Shown here one piece after another: positions 25,614 to 34,617 of a stretch of DNA of 40,201 bases. The notes below the pieces were generated by a model, which saw nothing but the letters and a program-made list of their open reading frames with translations, did not search any database and had not been told where the DNA came from. Origin of the DNA: Rhizobium altiplani (GTDB taxonomy: Bacteria; Pseudomonadota; Alphaproteobacteria; Rhizobiales; Rhizobiaceae); NCBI RefSeq assembly GCF_001542405.1, contig NZ_LNCD01000099.1, forward strand, positions 1-40,201, given 5' to 3'. A program made the position numbers and the translations under genes. Each line of letters opens with the position of its first letter. Positions within the stretch are counted from its first letter, which is position 1.

Positions 25614-25661
25614 ATCCATAGCGTGGATCTATGCTCCCCAAACCCAACAGCATTCTTCATT
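25614..25661 (+). promoter_or_regulatory. Degenerate nod box divergent from nodD
   Basis: The 5' half is excellent: ATCCATAGCGTGGATC matches ATCCAYNNYRYRGATG in 15 of 16 positions. AAAC falls at exactly the right spacing, but the rest of the core (CCAACAGCATTC) no longer matches CAATCGATTTTACC. It begins 13 bp from the nodD start. NodD may still bind the 5' half, for autoregulation, while rightward activation is probably lost. No nod operon follows on the plus strand. Confidence 0.7.
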
Positions 25662-26543
25662 AGTAATACAAATTGACATTTTCACAGCGCAGAGACCAAG
25701 TATGGAGATTTTCATTCGCGAAATGCACATTGAATGCGAATTTGAACATGGCACTGTCGGCTTGCGCTCGCGCGGGGGTCGGACAACGCGAGCGACCCAT
25801 CCACCATGCGTCGCGCCGATTCAGCATATACCCGGAGTTCGTTAGCGGCGCGCAGTCCGCGTATGGTGATTTCGGAACGGTTTGCAACCAGGATCTTGGA
25901 ATTCGTCACGTTCAGGTCACTGGAAGTGCTTTGACCCAAAGCAGGTACGAACCAGATAGCGCTTGCCGAAGAAACCGGCATACACGTTGATGACATCTCG
26001 AACTGGCATGGTAAGGGGAATGGTGATTTTTATAGGATTTGCGATGCTGCTGCTGCCGTGGTTGCGATTGCAGCGATATTCTTTAGGCAGTGTTCAGCGC
26101 AACTCGACGACGGACGGGAACACGTGTCGGTCGAGCAGTGGCCGCCAAGGTCAACGATCGTGGTTGAAAATCAACGAAACCTCGAATTTCTGGTACTGGC
26201 CGACAGGCTGAGGTTCCAAGGCGAAAAGCTTGAACGGCACTGCTGGGACGCCTGCCCACCGGCAGGCCACTCGAGGCCACGACGGCCGCAGACGTTTTGC
26301 GGATGACTGAGATGGTGGTGCGAGGTCACAAACACGAGGTGCATGAGCCTCCGTGTTATGAACAGAATTTATCGATCCATGAAGCAAGGAAATTTTTGAT
26401 CCGACATTCCTCGTGCTATGTGCGCGGGATCACAAATTTGTCCCACCAGCCCGCCGACCGTCATCCCCGCTTGAAGACCGTCACGGGCGCGCCCGCTTCT
26501 GACAGGCCAACGCTGTCGGGAGCCAGCTTCCCGGAGAGAGATA
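25662..26543. other. Decayed stretch right of the nodD nod box
   Basis: About 880 bp where nodA would be expected. Only broken frames are seen, mainly on the minus strand. One (near 26387) reads LLHGSINSVHN in a frame that then degenerates, similar to the LLHESMNSAHN start of the cupin pseudogene at 19940. No nod gene remains recognisable. The DNA is probably a mosaic of fragments. Confidence 0.4.
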
Positions 26544-27653
26544 ATGAGGAACACCAAGGTAGCTATTATCGGCGGAGGCTTTGCAGGACTGCACACCGCG
26601 CGACTGCTGCATGCGGCCGAGATCGAATTCCTGCTCATCGAGGCAAGAGCCACCCTCGGCGGCCGGATCGAGACCGTGAACGAGACAGGCCAGCCGGACG
26701 CAGACGGCTTCGACCTTGGACCGTCCTGGATCTGGCCTCGAATGCAGCCTGCGATCGCCGCGCTCGTTGCCGAACTCGATCTGCTCACGTTTGCGCAAAA
26801 CAGCGATGGCGACGTTGTCTTCGAGCGGATGTCGCGGGAATCGGCAAAGCGCTATCCCGGACTGAATCAGGAGCCCGAAGCACTGAGGTTCATCGGAGGA
26901 TCCGCTTCATTGGTTCGTGCGCTGGCGCAAGGCTTGCCTGAGGCGGCGCTGTGGTGCGGTGCGCAAGTCACCGCGATGCGTCTCAACGAAACCGGTGTCG
27001 AGCTGTCTTTGAGATTTGCCGACGGACGTATAGAGCTGATTCAGGCGTCACAGGTGATTGCGGCGCTTCCGCCGCGTATTCTGGAGGCGACCGTCCAGTT
27101 CGAGCCGGCCCAGGAGAAAGGCACGATCGAACTGTGGAGGCAAACGCCGACCTGGATGGCGCCACACGCCAAATTTTTCGCTATCTACGATCGTCCCTTC
27201 TGGCGCGAGGCAGGATTCTCCGGGACGGCGCAAAGCATGGTTGGACCTTTGACGGAGATCCATGATGCGACCACGTACTCGGGCAAGGCAGCCCTGTTCG
27301 GCTTCGTCGGGATGGGAGCCGAACAACGTGCAGCAATCGGCGCGGTCGCGCTGAAGGAGGCCTCGATCCGCCAGTTCACGCGCATCTTCGGGCCGCAAGC
27401 TGCCCATCCACGAGCGACCCTCTACAAGGACTGGGCTGCCGACCCGCTGACTGCGACATCCGCCGACTGGTTTTCCGCCGGCCACCCGAATGGCCCTGGA
27501 GGGGGCTGGATCGCTAGCCCGTGGAAAGAGCGGCTGGTCCTAGCCGGGAGCGAGACGAGCCGAGGTGAGGCCGGCTACCTTGCCGGCGCCGTACAAGCAT
27601 CTTCCCAAGCTGCCCGAGACGTCATCTCGAAACTCGTTGTCGAGCAAAGCTGA
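26544..27653 (+). CDS. FAD-dependent amine oxidase (monoamine oxidase family)
   Basis: 369 residues with a GAGAGAG leader. The N-terminal dinucleotide-binding motif is VAIIGGGFAGLHTARLL (residues 6-22), followed by LIEARATLGGRIET and DLGPSWIWP. The C-terminal FAD contact is LAGSETSRGEAGYLAGAVQ (about 333-351). Family members oxidise amines to imines/aldehydes with H2O2 release. At 369 residues it is shorter than the usual 430-500, mostly in the substrate-domain part, but the frame is intact. No secretion signal. It could supply aldehydes to aldehyde dehydrogenases; the substrate is unknown. Confidence 0.87.
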   Translation: MRNTKVAIIGGGFAGLHTARLLHAAEIEFLLIEARATLGGRIETVNETGQPDADGFDLGPSWIWPRMQPAIAALVAELDLLTFAQNSDGDVVFERMSRESAKRYPGLNQEPEALRFIGGSASLVRALAQGLPEAALWCGAQVTAMRLNETGVELSLRFADGRIELIQASQVIAALPPRILEATVQFEPAQEKGTIELWRQTPTWMAPHAKFFAIYDRPFWREAGFSGTAQSMVGPLTEIHDATTYSGKAALFGFVGMGAEQRAAIGAVALKEASIRQFTRIFGPQAAHPRATLYKDWAADPLTATSADWFSAGHPNGPGGGWIASPWKERLVLAGSETSRGEAGYLAGAVQASSQAARDVISKLVVEQS

Positions 27654-28120
27654 AGGATAGAGGTGGTTCGGTTTGCCTGAACAGTTCCAGGCTTTCCGCG
27701 ACACAACCGCCGGGTCACAACATCAGAAGACCACCACACGAAACCTCTGGGTTCGGACTGCGGCACAGTCGCTAAGCTCGACAGAGCGATCGCCCGGGTT
27801 ATGGTCGGTGGCTTGGTTGCTGCTGTGATCGCCCGCAGTTGGTCATCTGGACCCTCGAAGCAGTTCCAGGTCACCATTTTGGGGGCAGCTTCCTCAGTCA
27901 GGCCGCACTTGCGATGCTTGCTATTCCGATCCCGTTTGCTTCCCTACGTCGGAGGCGAGACATCACAATGCGATGCCGCACGGAAGGAAAGACGCGAGAC
28001 ATGGCCGCCTACATGCACAAGCTCGAATAACCTCTTGCAAATATCGTGGCTCTGAACATCTCCTCGACGGTGATTGACGAGAGGGAATCAAGGCGGCGCT
28101 GGGAAATTCGCTTTCCGCGA
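27654..28120. other. Gene-free stretch between convergent genes
   Basis: About 470 bp. A 63-residue plus frame (27839-28030) ending GKTRDMAAYMHKLE has no recognised family and no clear ribosome site. No terminator hairpin with T-run found. Confidence 0.35.
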
Positions 28121-29020
28121 TCACGGCGAAGGCGAGCGCCCCCTCTCGCGGGCAAGCGCTAGAAAACCGTCGATGTATGATATGGTCTCCTCACCGCGCC
28201 GTACACCCAGATTGATGTTTTTCCGTATACCGGTATCGCCCACGCGTAGTGCGCGTATCGGCATTCCAACGGCGTCTTCCTGCAGCAGCCAATCCGGTAG
28301 GACCGTAACACCCCTTTTCGCACAGACGAGTTGCAGCATCAGGTCGATGGTTTCGGCCGTGCGGTGCTGACGCGGTCGGCAATGGGCGGGAACAAGGAAT
28401 TTGGTGTATATGTCCAGCCGCTCCAATGTGACCGGAACCGTGATCAGTTCCTCGTCGAGAAGATCCTGTGGCTGCACGCATTTCCGGTTGGCAAGAGGAT
28501 GGGTCGCATGCACCATCAGCACCAACTCATATTCGAAAACCGGCGTAAAGAGCAGGTCCGGCGCGTCCACGGGATCCGGTGTGATCAGAAGATCGATTTC
28601 GTACGCAAGGAGTGCCTCGACACCGTCGAACCGGAAAGCCGTACGCACGTCGAAATCGACATCGGGCCACTTGTCGAGATAAGACGTCGCAATCTTGGTC
28701 AGCCACCGCTGGCAGGGATGACATTCCATGCCAACACGAAGGGCTCCTCTCCTTCCCATAGCAAAATCGGTCAGGACCCGCTCGGCATGTTCCATTTGGG
28801 GCAGGACGCGTTCGGCCACAGAAAGCAGATACTCACCTGTCTGCGTCAACCGCAGCCCGCGGCCTGATTTCATCCATATCTTGATGCGGTGCCGTTCCTC
28901 GAACTTTGCGATCGTATGGCTCAAGGCGGATTGAGTGACGTTCAGCTTTTCGGCGGCCGCGGTAACGCTGCCTCGACGGCTGACTTCTCTCAGAATTGCA
29001 AGATGCTGACGATCAAGCAT
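28121..29020 (-). CDS. LysR-family regulator, MetR-like
   Basis: 299 residues from ATG 29020; an upstream in-frame start would add 12 residues of unlikely sequence. The N-terminal helix-turn-helix LAILREVSRRGSVTAAAEKL with LNVTQSALSHTIAKFEERH, then LRLTQTGEYLLSVAERVLPQ, closely follows MetR. The co-inducer domain has RVGMECHPCQRWL, also MetR-like (a homocysteine-sensing region in enteric MetR). Whether it senses homocysteine here is uncertain, as no methionine genes are nearby. A 10-bp inverted repeat overlaps its start. Confidence 0.87.
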   Translation of the reverse strand: MLDRQHLAILREVSRRGSVTAAAEKLNVTQSALSHTIAKFEERHRIKIWMKSGRGLRLTQTGEYLLSVAERVLPQMEHAERVLTDFAMGRRGALRVGMECHPCQRWLTKIATSYLDKWPDVDFDVRTAFRFDGVEALLAYEIDLLITPDPVDAPDLLFTPVFEYELVLMVHATHPLANRKCVQPQDLLDEELITVPVTLERLDIYTKFLVPAHCRPRQHRTAETIDLMLQLVCAKRGVTVLPDWLLQEDAVGMPIRALRVGDTGIRKNINLGVRRGEETISYIDGFLALARERGRSPSP

Positions 29021-29071
29021 TATGATGCCATTTATGAACCGAAGGATCAATGACATTTCTGATCATAATGC
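29017..29071. promoter_or_regulatory. Inverted repeat at the LysR gene start
   Basis: GCATTATGAT (29017-29026) and ATCATAATGC (29062-29071) are perfect 10-bp inverted repeats 35 bp apart. One arm covers the LysR start codon and the other lies in its leader. It may be an autoregulatory binding pair or an mRNA hairpin hiding the start codon. Direct observation; role inferred. Confidence 0.4.
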
Positions 29072-29223
29072 ATTGCTGCTAACCTCGTCGTCAACCAAGC
29101 TCTGCCCAAGCCTCGCGATGGACGAAGGGATACTCCAGTGATCTTTTTCGATGCGGTCGTTCGTGGCTTCCATGGCTACGATCAATCCTTCTTTTGAAAA
29201 TGTGTGAGTACGTCGCTCGCTGA

Positions 29224-30351
29224 TCACGCAGCCAGGTCGGAAGCGACCCGGTCGAGCACAGAGCAGCACTCATTGAGCTCCGACAGGCGAATGTATTCAT
29301 CGACCTTGTGCGCTCGGTCGACGTTACCGGGACCGCAGATGATTGAGGGAATACCGGTTTTCGCAAAAAGCCCGGCTTCGGTCCCGTAGCTCACCGCGCG
29401 GATGGGGTTCCGGCCAGTTGCCCTCGTCATCAATGTGGCCAAATCGGAATCTTCCGGGAGTTCCATTCCTGGATATTCGGACAAGCGATCAGCTTTGACT
29501 TTGAGTCCAACCTTTTCAAGCTCGGGAAAGGCCTTGAAAATCGGTTCAAGCAGTGAGTAGGGCTCCGCGCCGGGAATGGCTCTAACCTCGACATCAAAGC
29601 TTGCGAACTGCGGTATGACGTTAAGTGACAGACCTCCTTCGATCACACCGACCTGAAGGGTCGAGTATGACGGCAAAAAGAGTTCATTCTGCTGCCCGTG
29701 CTTCAGCAGATCCGACTGAGCCACCGCCTTGGCCAATAAGGTGGACAGTCCGTGAATGGCATTGAGCCCGCGATCGGGTCTCGACGAATGACCGGCTGTT
29801 CCTTCGACTGTGAATTTGACGGCGGCCTTCCCCTTGTGCGCAAGAATCGGGATCATCTGGCTTGGCTCTCCGACAATGCAGCTCGCCGGCAAGGCGCAGA
29901 TCGACGGAATTGCCTCGATCATATGGGGAACGCCTCGACATCCTGCCTCTTCGTCGTAGGAAAATGCAAAGTGAAGGGGGCGACGGAGTTTTTCCGCATT
30001 GACTCCAGCTGCGACGGCCATGGCAGCGGCAAGAAACCCTTTCATATCGCTGGTGCCGCGGCCGTAAAGGCGATCGCCCCCTTGTCGAAGCGCGAACGCC
30101 GGCGATGTCCAAGGCTGACCCTCTATGGGCACGACATCCGTATGACCCGAGAGAATGATGCCGGCTCGATCACGCGGTCCCATGCTCACGAACAGATTTG
30201 AACGATTTCCTTCCGGACCGGGCAGCTCGCTCACATGCGCGCCGAGCGCAGCGAAATAGTCCCTGATGTAAGAGACGATCGGCGCGTTCGCCGAGCCCAC
30301 GACGGATGGAAAACCTATCAACTTTTCAAGAATTTCACGAGCGTTTGCCAT
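29224..30351 (-). CDS. N-acetylornithine deacetylase-type M20 peptidase (ArgE family)
   Basis: 375 residues from ATG 30351 with GGAGG 8 nt upstream. Metal-site landmarks are LSGHTDVVPIEGQPW near residue 67, LYGRGTSDMKGFLAA near residue 100 and SYDEEAGCRGV near residue 132. The dimerisation domain has GTAGHSSRPDRGLNAIHG, and a late histidine is absent from the usual place, replaced by the GPGNVDRAHKVDEY motif typical of ArgE. It removes acyl groups from N-acyl amino acids such as N-acetylornithine. Outside an arginine operon it is more likely catabolic. The truncated aldehyde dehydrogenase just upstream suggests a damaged operon. Confidence 0.88.
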   Translation of the reverse strand: MANAREILEKLIGFPSVVGSANAPIVSYIRDYFAALGAHVSELPGPEGNRSNLFVSMGPRDRAGIILSGHTDVVPIEGQPWTSPAFALRQGGDRLYGRGTSDMKGFLAAAMAVAAGVNAEKLRRPLHFAFSYDEEAGCRGVPHMIEAIPSICALPASCIVGEPSQMIPILAHKGKAAVKFTVEGTAGHSSRPDRGLNAIHGLSTLLAKAVAQSDLLKHGQQNELFLPSYSTLQVGVIEGGLSLNVIPQFASFDVEVRAIPGAEPYSLLEPIFKAFPELEKVGLKVKADRLSEYPGMELPEDSDLATLMTRATGRNPIRAVSYGTEAGLFAKTGIPSIICGPGNVDRAHKVDEYIRLSELNECCSVLDRVASDLAA

Positions 30352-30373
30352 AATGCGTACCTCCGGCGCCAAT

Positions 30374-30720
30374 TCAGATTTCGATCAAAACGCTCTTTAG
30401 CCGACGGTTGGATTTGTAGGCTTCCTTGCCAAGGTCCTTGCCGATACCGGATGCCTTGTAACCACCGGTCGGGAGGATGTGGTCGCGCGAGCGCCCGTAA
30501 CGATTGACCCAAACTGTCCCTGCCTCAACGCGTTTGACCGCCCGCATTGCCTGCGACAGATCCTTCGAGAACACGCCGGCGGCAAGACCGTAGGTTGGAT
30601 GATCACTCAATTCAAAGGCTTCTTCTTCGTCACCGAACGTTCGACTGCCGCCCGCGACCTCGGCCGAAACGGTACGTTCCTGGTCATTCGTCAGCTTGCG
30701 CAATATGTCGACGTCTTCAA
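30374..30720 (-). pseudogene. Aldehyde dehydrogenase, C-terminal fragment
   Basis: About 100 residues of the C-terminal third remain: EEAFELSDHPTYGLAAGVFS, AMRAVKRVEAGTVWVN, GGYKASGIGKDLGKEAY. The catalytic cysteine and cofactor domains are missing. Homology fades near the EIFGPV position, and beyond it the opposite strand holds a peroxidase fragment. It stops 22 bp before the ArgE-type gene and was probably its operon partner. It cannot be an active enzyme. Confidence 0.8.
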
Positions 30721-30733
30721 CGATTACGTGAAT

Positions 30734-31456
30734 GATGCGGCCGCCCGCTATGCCGGCCATCCGGCGATTCCGGATCAGCTCGAACCGGATCTTTTACCGG
30801 GATGGATCGGTGCGAAGATGGTCGGTCGCTGGAAGGACGGTTCTTCGCTGGTTCGGTATCCGCATGGTCCGGCAACGAGGAAACAGGATGGCGAAGCGTT
30901 CCGCCCTGACAACGATTTCCTTCCTGGCGCCGAGGATCCACTCGGTGAGCGTTGTCCCTTGGGGGCCCACATTCGCCGATCCAATCCACGCGACAGTCTG
31001 GCGCCGGCCTCAAAAGATGAACTTTCAATCGTCAATCGACATCGCATCCTGCGCGTTGGACGAGGCTTTGACGCGTTTGGCGCTAATGACCCGGAGGAGC
31101 AGAAACCCGGTCTTCTTTTCATGTGCCTCAACGCAGACATCGAACGTCAGTTCGAGTTTGTCCAGCAGACCTGGGCCACAGCCTGGCAGTTCCACGGATT
31201 GGAAAACGAAGTCGACCCGATCATCGGTCGCGGGGGCGGCATGGGACGGTTGACGATACCCTCGGCTCGCGGCCCGTTAAACCTGACCGGAATAAAGGAC
31301 TTCGTCCGAATGCGCGGGGGAGCTTACCTCTTCATGCCAAGCAGAAGCGCGGTCCGGTTTCTCGCCCGCATCGGGAAGGCAGCGGACGCTGAAGTACCGC
31401 ACTTACGTGAAGACCAACTCTATGAGGAACGGACCTTGCTGGGCACGAAAGACTAA
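30734..31456 (+). pseudogene. DyP-type peroxidase, C-terminal fragment
   Basis: About 240 residues read LLPGWIGAKMVGRWKDGSSL, CPLGAHIRRSNPRDS with the probable haem-ligand histidine, IVNRHRILRVGR, GLLFMCLNADIERQFEFVQQ and MRGGAYLFMPSRSAVRFL. These are the C-terminal half of a dye-decolourising peroxidase-like protein. The N-terminal half with the distal GxxDG motif is missing. The frame stays open further left only across the antisense of the dehydrogenase fragment. Truncated and probably inactive. Confidence 0.75.
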
Positions 31457-31533
31457 GGGGCAGTGTCCGCGAAGCTTTCTGCAAATGTGGATGATGATGT
31501 GCCGCGTGACTGACCGTGCACTTGGAGGGAAAA

Positions 31534-31635
31534 ATGCTGGGACGTTTGACAGGTATAGCGCTTCTCGCAATAGTCGCGCCGATTGGGGCCGCGGCAGCGG
31601 AACTGATCCGACGGCGGCAGGCACGCTTCGTTTGA
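31534..31635 (+). pseudogene. Signal-peptide stub of a lost exported protein
   Basis: GGAGGG at 31524-31529 precedes ATG 31534. The 33-residue peptide MLGRLTGIALLAIVAPIGAA is a well-formed export signal (basic residue, hydrophobic core, small residues AAAAE at the end). It then runs out of frame at RRRQARFV and stops. It is likely the 5' end of a gene cut by the junction with the next fragment at about 31610-31623. Confidence 0.45.
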
Positions 31636-32462
31636 TACGCCCTGACGACAGGGTGTTGATCGTTGGCAATGGCCTGACCTCTGCTGACGTCATTGCCTCC
31701 CTCACACATCAGGGGCATCTTGGGCCAGTCGTATCGCTTTCCCGTCGTGGGCTGCGCTCAAACGGGCATGCACCGGTTCAGCAGGATCCATTTGGCGATT
31801 TCCTGACACCGAATCCGAAGACGGCGAGCGAACTCCTCTCGCGCATTCGCGCGTCGATCCGGCAAGCTGAGCGACAAAGCCTGACCTGGCATGCGGTCAT
31901 CGATCGGGTTCGTGCACAAGGAGCTCATCTTTGGAAGGCTCTTTCCATCGACGATCGTCGCCGCGTCGTGCGGCATCTGCGTCCATACTGGGACGTGCAT
32001 CGGTTTCGGATCGCGCCGCAAGTCGAACGCGTTTTGAATGAGGCTTTAGCAGCTGGCAGGCTAGAAATTCTCGCCGCTGCCATCGAGGACGTCGACACGG
32101 ACGGAGATAAAATCGGCCTCTCGGTTCGACGCCGGAGGCCGACGTCAATCGAGAGGCGCGAGTTCGATGCCATCGTCGTCACAACCGGACCGGCACATGG
32201 GCGTATCCTTTCCAGTCAGAATTGGCTCGAGCAACTCCGCGGACGAGGCCATCTCCATTCCGATCCCACCGGACTTGGCCTTTCCTGCAACGAATTGTCA
32301 CAAGCACTGTCCGCTGACCTCTCGCCTGATCCGACACTTTATGTCGCAGGCCCGCTTGCGCGGGGCCAGTTTGGGGAACTGATGGGCCTGCCAGAGGTAA
32401 GCGAGCATGCCTTGTTCGTCGCTGAGCAGATTGCTGAACATCTTGAACACCGAGCCACGTGA
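31623..32462 (+). pseudogene. FAD/NAD(P)-binding protein, N-terminally truncated
   Basis: About 279 residues from TLRLIRPDD. A Rossmann motif VLIVGNGLTSADVIASL is followed by VSLSRRGLRSNGHAP, a long helical middle with HLRPYWDVHRFRIAPQVE, and the end TLYVAGPLARGQFGELMGLP. This matches the C-terminal portion of the FAD/NAD(P)-binding (PF13454-like) family of about 470 residues. The first FAD-binding motif is gone. The frame extends left to 31407, but that part lies in peroxidase and signal-peptide DNA, so no genuine start exists. Confidence 0.7.
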
Positions 32463-32603
32463 GGCAGATCCGATCGGCGCCAGCCAAGCGGGACCTCGGA
32501 CCACGGCCCGGTCGAGACCCACCAGCGCCTTGCTGTATTACTCCGGCGGATCCAGAACGGCTTAGGCTTCGCGTTCTTGGCTCCAGGATAATTCTGGGAA
32601 CGG

Positions 32604-32621
32604 AGGAGCTTGGCGGCTCCT
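32604..32621 (-). terminator. Small hairpin after the last permease gene
   Basis: AGGAGC and GCTCCT form a 6-bp stem with a 6-nt loop, 6 bp beyond the minus-strand permease stop. No T-run follows, so an intrinsic terminator is only possible, not shown. Confidence 0.25.
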
Positions 32622-32626
32622 GCCGT

Positions 32627-33598
32627 TTAGCTGGCCTTTCGTGTCGCAAAGCTGAGCGCCAGGACGAGAAAGATCAAGGTGCCCGTTCCAACCTGCTGCC
32701 AGTAAAAATTCAGGCCGCTCAAGAGCAGGCCGTTTGCGACGATAGCAAGCAGCAAAACGCCGAGTACGGTCCCCACGATATTGGGGCGACCGTGGATATG
32801 GATGGTTGTCCCTATGAATGCGGCGCCAACGGAATTGAGCAAAAATGCGTTGCCTGAATTGGGTACGTAGACTGTCACGGTCGAGGTCAGGACCAGGCCT
32901 GCCACCGCTGCGATGACGCCGATCAGGACATAGGTTCCTGCAAGAATGAGGCGCAGCGGCAGCCCGGAATAGCGCACAATATCGGCTTGCACGCCTGCGG
33001 CAACGACCGCGCGGCCGAACCGGCTCTGCGAAAGTAGGAAGGCGGCGGCCGCCGCCGTGGCGAGCGCGATGATCAGCGGCACCGGGGCACCGAGGATCGT
33101 GCCATGCCCGATAGCACGGAAAGAACCCGGTATCGCATTTTGCGGGAGGTAGATCGGGTTGCCGCCATTGGTGAGCAGCTGCTGAATGCTGCGGCCGACA
33201 AAGAGCGTGCCAAGCGTCGCAAGAAAAGGCGAAAGGCCTGCCCAGGAAATAAGGATCGCGTTGAACACACCGACAAGCGCTCCCGCGGCAAGCCCGCCTA
33301 AGGCCGCAACACCGACGGAATGGCCAGTCAGCACCAATGACACGAGAGCGAGGCTGGAAAAATCGATCGCCGCGCCGATCGACAGATCGATACCGCCGGA
33401 AGCCACGGCGAAGGTCATGGCGACGGCTACGATTGCCAGCAAGCTGAAATTGTTGGCAAGCAGGCTTGAAAGATTGCCAGCTGTCAGGAAGCTCGGCGCT
33501 AGCGAGGCAAACAGCCAAAAGACGCAGATCAGCGCGATGATCAGAGCCGTTCGGCCGCCGAGCGCGACAACATTCCTGGAAAGAGATTTGGTCGCCAT
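32627..33598 (-). CDS. Ribose-type ABC transporter permease
   Basis: 323 residues from ATG 33598, two bases after the stop of the preceding permease; the longer frame inside that gene is rejected. About 8-10 membrane helices with AVASGGIDLSIGAAIDFSSL near residue 60, the sugar-permease signature of RbsC relatives. NPIYLPQNAIPG and FLATLGTLFVGRSIQQLL also fit. Works as a heterodimer with the neighbouring permease. Confidence 0.9.
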   Translation of the reverse strand: MATKSLSRNVVALGGRTALIIALICVFWLFASLAPSFLTAGNLSSLLANNFSLLAIVAVAMTFAVASGGIDLSIGAAIDFSSLALVSLVLTGHSVGVAALGGLAAGALVGVFNAILISWAGLSPFLATLGTLFVGRSIQQLLTNGGNPIYLPQNAIPGSFRAIGHGTILGAPVPLIIALATAAAAAFLLSQSRFGRAVVAAGVQADIVRYSGLPLRLILAGTYVLIGVIAAVAGLVLTSTVTVYVPNSGNAFLLNSVGAAFIGTTIHIHGRPNIVGTVLGVLLLAIVANGLLLSGLNFYWQQVGTGTLIFLVLALSFATRKAS

Positions 33599-33600
33599 GG

Positions 33601-34617
33601 TCAAACGTCCCTGCGAATAAGTGTCGTAACCGATACGGTCAGCAGGATCAGTACACCCTGGACGCCGCTGACCAGCGTGCTGGAGAGATTGAGGAGCTGA
33701 AAGCCGTTGAGAAGAACACCGACGAACAAAGCCGATAGCAGGGTGCCGCCGACGGTCGGAACAAGTCGGCGGGAAAACACCGATCCGAGCAGCGCGGTGA
33801 CGACCACAGGCAGGAGCATCTCGCCCGAACCCGTGCTTGAGCCACTGAGATATGCTGTATTGAGGATGCCGGCGAGACCACCACAAAGACCGCTGATCAG
33901 GAAGGCTGCGGCGAGATAGGCCTTCACCGGAATGCCTGCGGAGCGCGCGGCTTCCGGAAATTCACCAACCGCATAAAGTCGCAGCCCATAGCGCGTACCC
34001 TGCACGAGAAGAGACATCGCAAGCGAAAAGGCGATCAGAACATAGCCAAGCACCGGGATACCTAAAGGCCCCTGGGAGGAGAGTGCTGTGAGCACATCGC
34101 CGGAGGCAGGAATGACCGTGTTTTCGGTCAGCACAAGCTCGAGCCCGGCAATGACATTCATGACCGCCAGCGTCGCCAAAAGAGGCACGATGCCGATCCC
34201 GGCCACCGCAATCGCGTTTACCGCACCGACCGCAAGGCCTGAACCGAGCGCCGCGATCACGGCGGCGCCGTCACCGTAGCCTGCCTGTATCAAGCTCGCG
34301 TAAATGGCTGCACTAAGACCCATGTTGGCGGCGAGCGACAGATCGATGCCGCCGGTCACGACATTCGGGCCTCCCGCTATCACGACGACCGTGAGGCCTA
34401 TCGCCAGAACCCCGGTGATTGCCGTCTGCCCCAGGATGTTGCCGATGTTGAACACCGAAAGGAAGAAGGGCGCCGAAACGGAGAATATGACCAGGATCAA
34501 CAGAAAGGTTATTAAGGCGCCATAACGCAGCAAAGTGGCAGCGAGCCGGGTCTTTTGCTGAGGCGTCTCCGGTTCCGCTCCGGAAACGGGAGCGTAGCTT
34601 TCGATATCAACTGACAT
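33601..34617 (-). CDS. Ribose-type ABC transporter permease (second subunit)
   Basis: 338 residues, starting within the last 11 bp of the ATPase gene. A soluble N-terminus (about 25 residues) is followed by membrane helices. The family motif is present as GGPNVVTGGIDLSLAANMGL, and the coupling region as RLYAVGEFPEAARSAGI. Tight coupling to its neighbours shows one transport unit. Confidence 0.9.
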   Translation of the reverse strand: MSVDIESYAPVSGAEPETPQQKTRLAATLLRYGALITFLLILVIFSVSAPFFLSVFNIGNILGQTAITGVLAIGLTVVVIAGGPNVVTGGIDLSLAANMGLSAAIYASLIQAGYGDGAAVIAALGSGLAVGAVNAIAVAGIGIVPLLATLAVMNVIAGLELVLTENTVIPASGDVLTALSSQGPLGIPVLGYVLIAFSLAMSLLVQGTRYGLRLYAVGEFPEAARSAGIPVKAYLAAAFLISGLCGGLAGILNTAYLSGSSTGSGEMLLPVVVTALLGSVFSRRLVPTVGGTLLSALFVGVLLNGFQLLNLSSTLVSGVQGVLILLTVSVTTLIRRDV

